Assembly: GCF_014190805.1 (NCBI RefSeq)
Contig: NZ_JACHVQ010000004.1
Location: forward strand, 1-64,000
Length of the DNA: 64,000 bases
DNA from: Flexivirga oryzae
Lineage (GTDB): Bacteria > Actinomycetota > Actinomycetes > Actinomycetales > Dermatophilaceae
Direction of reading: 5' to 3'
Below are positions 63,155 to 64,000 of the stretch, piece by piece. Below the pieces are notes generated by a model. It was not told the origin of the DNA and made no database searches. It saw only the letters and a list, made by a program, of their open reading frames with translations. Both the position numbers and the translations under genes were made by a program. The first letter of the stretch is position 1; each line of letters starts with the position of its first letter.

Positions 63155-64000
63155 TTACTCGGAGTCGGCCGCCGGCTCGGCCCGGGCCTTCGGGTGCGCG
63201 AGGGTGCCCTTCACCCGCTGCCGGGTGTATGGCGTTGCCGTCGGTGTCGCCGCCAGCAGCATCAGCAGCGGCGCGAGCAGCAACAGACCCGTCGGCGGGA
63301 TGGAGACGCCGGAGTCGTTCGAGGCGAACCCGATGAACCAGAACACCACGATGGCCGCCAGACCCTCACCGAGGAGCGGGACCCGGCTGACGAGCGGCAT
63401 CAGTGCCTGGCCCGGCCAGCGCGACGGTGTGAGCAGCACCACGAAGGACAGCACCAGGATCAGCGGCACCACGGCCGTCAACGCGTTGCTGCTCAACATG
63501 TTCCAGTTGGCGGTGATGATCCGCTCGATGCCGGAGAAGTCACCGTGGTAGCGGATCTGGGCGACGAAATCGCCCAGGTGCGTGCGGTATTGCGGCGGGC
63601 GCAGGTAGTCGAGCACCGCAATGGTGCCGACGATCCCGACCGCGGCCCCGCAGATGAGCGCCGCCCGCCGCCAGGTCAGCGCCAGGCCTCCGGCGTTGAG
63701 GGCCAGGTAGGCGAACGCCGGGAACATGGCCAGCGGGCCGCCGCCGTCGGCGCCCCACGTCGGGGTGCCGTCGATCAGCAGGGTCACCAGCCCGATCAGG
63801 ATCACGGTGGCGGCGGCGAGCTTGCGGTGGCCCTTGGCGTAGAGCACGCCCGCGAGCAGCGCCGAGATGAGCAGCGCCGACGTCGCGATGAGGGAGTCGC
63901 CGACGTTGCCCATGCCGTAGAAGCGCCCGCCATACACCGGTTGCAGGCCCATGATCGACACGAACTGCAACGGCGTGCCGTGGATGACGTCGAGCAGCAG
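63155..64000 (-). CDS. Polytopic membrane protein, C-terminal part (5' end outside window)
   Basis: The frame is open to the window edge, giving at least 281 residues with about seven hydrophobic segments. A notable motif is FVSIMGLQPVYGGRFYGMGN at the start of the visible part, then a TPTWGADGGGPLAMFPAF loop. I recognise it as a conserved actinobacterial integral membrane protein but not its function. The C-terminus is short, charged and cytoplasmic. Confidence 0.75.
   Translation of the reverse strand: MLLDVIHGTPLQFVSIMGLQPVYGGRFYGMGNVGDSLIATSALLISALLAGVLYAKGHRKLAAATVILIGLVTLLIDGTPTWGADGGGPLAMFPAFAYLALNAGGLALTWRRAALICGAAVGIVGTIAVLDYLRPPQYRTHLGDFVAQIRYHGDFSGIERIITANWNMLSSNALTAVVPLILVLSFVVLLTPSRWPGQALMPLVSRVPLLGEGLAAIVVFWFIGFASNDSGVSIPPTGLLLLAPLLMLLAATPTATPYTRQRVKGTLAHPKARAEPAADSE

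Noticed and set aside
1..64000. tRNA, rRNA or riboswitch genes
   Set aside because: I saw no cloverleaf with a GGTTCGA-type T loop, no rRNA conserved blocks and no recognised riboswitch leader; a covariance search was not possible here.

Overview
The window is 64 kb of GC-rich (roughly 70 percent by eye), gene-dense DNA from a Gram-positive actinobacterium, most likely order Micrococcales (Dermacoccaceae or Intrasporangiaceae type). Supporting signs are a mycothiol-type formaldehyde dehydrogenase, a fused CydD-CydC exporter, an actinobacterial DUF5926 protein, and many start codons lying exactly 6 nt behind a -10 hexamer (leaderless mRNAs). I found no rRNA, tRNA, CRISPR or prophage. One complete insertion sequence (IS1182 family, 44280-46018) is present. 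The family-level placement is inference.

Left part (1-20 kb). The 3' end of an acyl-CoA dehydrogenase is followed by small household genes (DUF1877, MazG-like). A divergent GntR regulator then faces a compact aromatic-ring operon (2701-6690: SnoaL-like protein, FAD aromatic hydroxylase, fumarylacetoacetase-family hydrolase, extradiol dioxygenase). At 6.7-13.9 kb sits an envelope/signalling island: two OmpR-type response regulators, one sensor kinase, a GT-C glycosyltransferase, a PAP2 phosphatase, a lipoprotein and a COG4705 membrane protein. A direct repeat CTCAG-N6-CTCAG occurs in four places in this island, at or near its promoters. Next come a DinB protein, a second GntR with an MFS exporter, an M20 amidohydrolase, a DUF202 pair and mycothiol-dependent formaldehyde dehydrogenase, then a 61-bp tandem repeat block.

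Middle part (20.5-38.3 kb) is catabolic. A PaaX-type regulator and a four-gene translationally coupled operon (cupin, thioesterase, 2-aminobenzoate-CoA ligase, anthraniloyl/salicylyl-CoA monooxygenase-reductase fusion) lie beside RidA, kynureninase and tryptophan 2,3-dioxygenase. Together they suggest tryptophan -> kynurenine -> anthranilate -> anthraniloyl-CoA -> dearomatised ring. It is followed by a second module (29.7-38.3 kb) with an isochorismatase-like amidase, an NCS1 nucleobase-type permease, a SnoaL-flavin reductase fusion, a tandem pair of AA_synth (DUF1185) proteins, an alpha/beta hydrolase, an aldehyde dehydrogenase, a GntR regulator and a luciferase-like monooxygenase. The gene set parallels Rut-type oxidative opening of an N-heterocycle but is not any pathway I can name. 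It is the best candidate here for an undescribed system.

Right part (38-64 kb). GNAT acetyltransferase, two P1-family (DmpA/NylC) peptidases, cis-prenyltransferase, cytochrome P450, exonuclease, aldo-keto reductase, the IS (inserted in the loop of a convergent hairpin), and two pirins flanking a MarR regulator with matching operator-like sites. Then cydA-cydB-cydDC-blaI, with two dyads upstream of cydA that look like BlaI operators and an M56 peptidase tail-to-tail with blaI. The window ends with a beta-propeller membrane protein with a duplicated N-terminal domain, a MurE-like ligase, GDPD, an anti-sigma-type ATPase, DUF5926 and a truncated membrane protein. Two interspersed repeat families run through the intergenic regions; one of them is also translated inside the cydDC linker.
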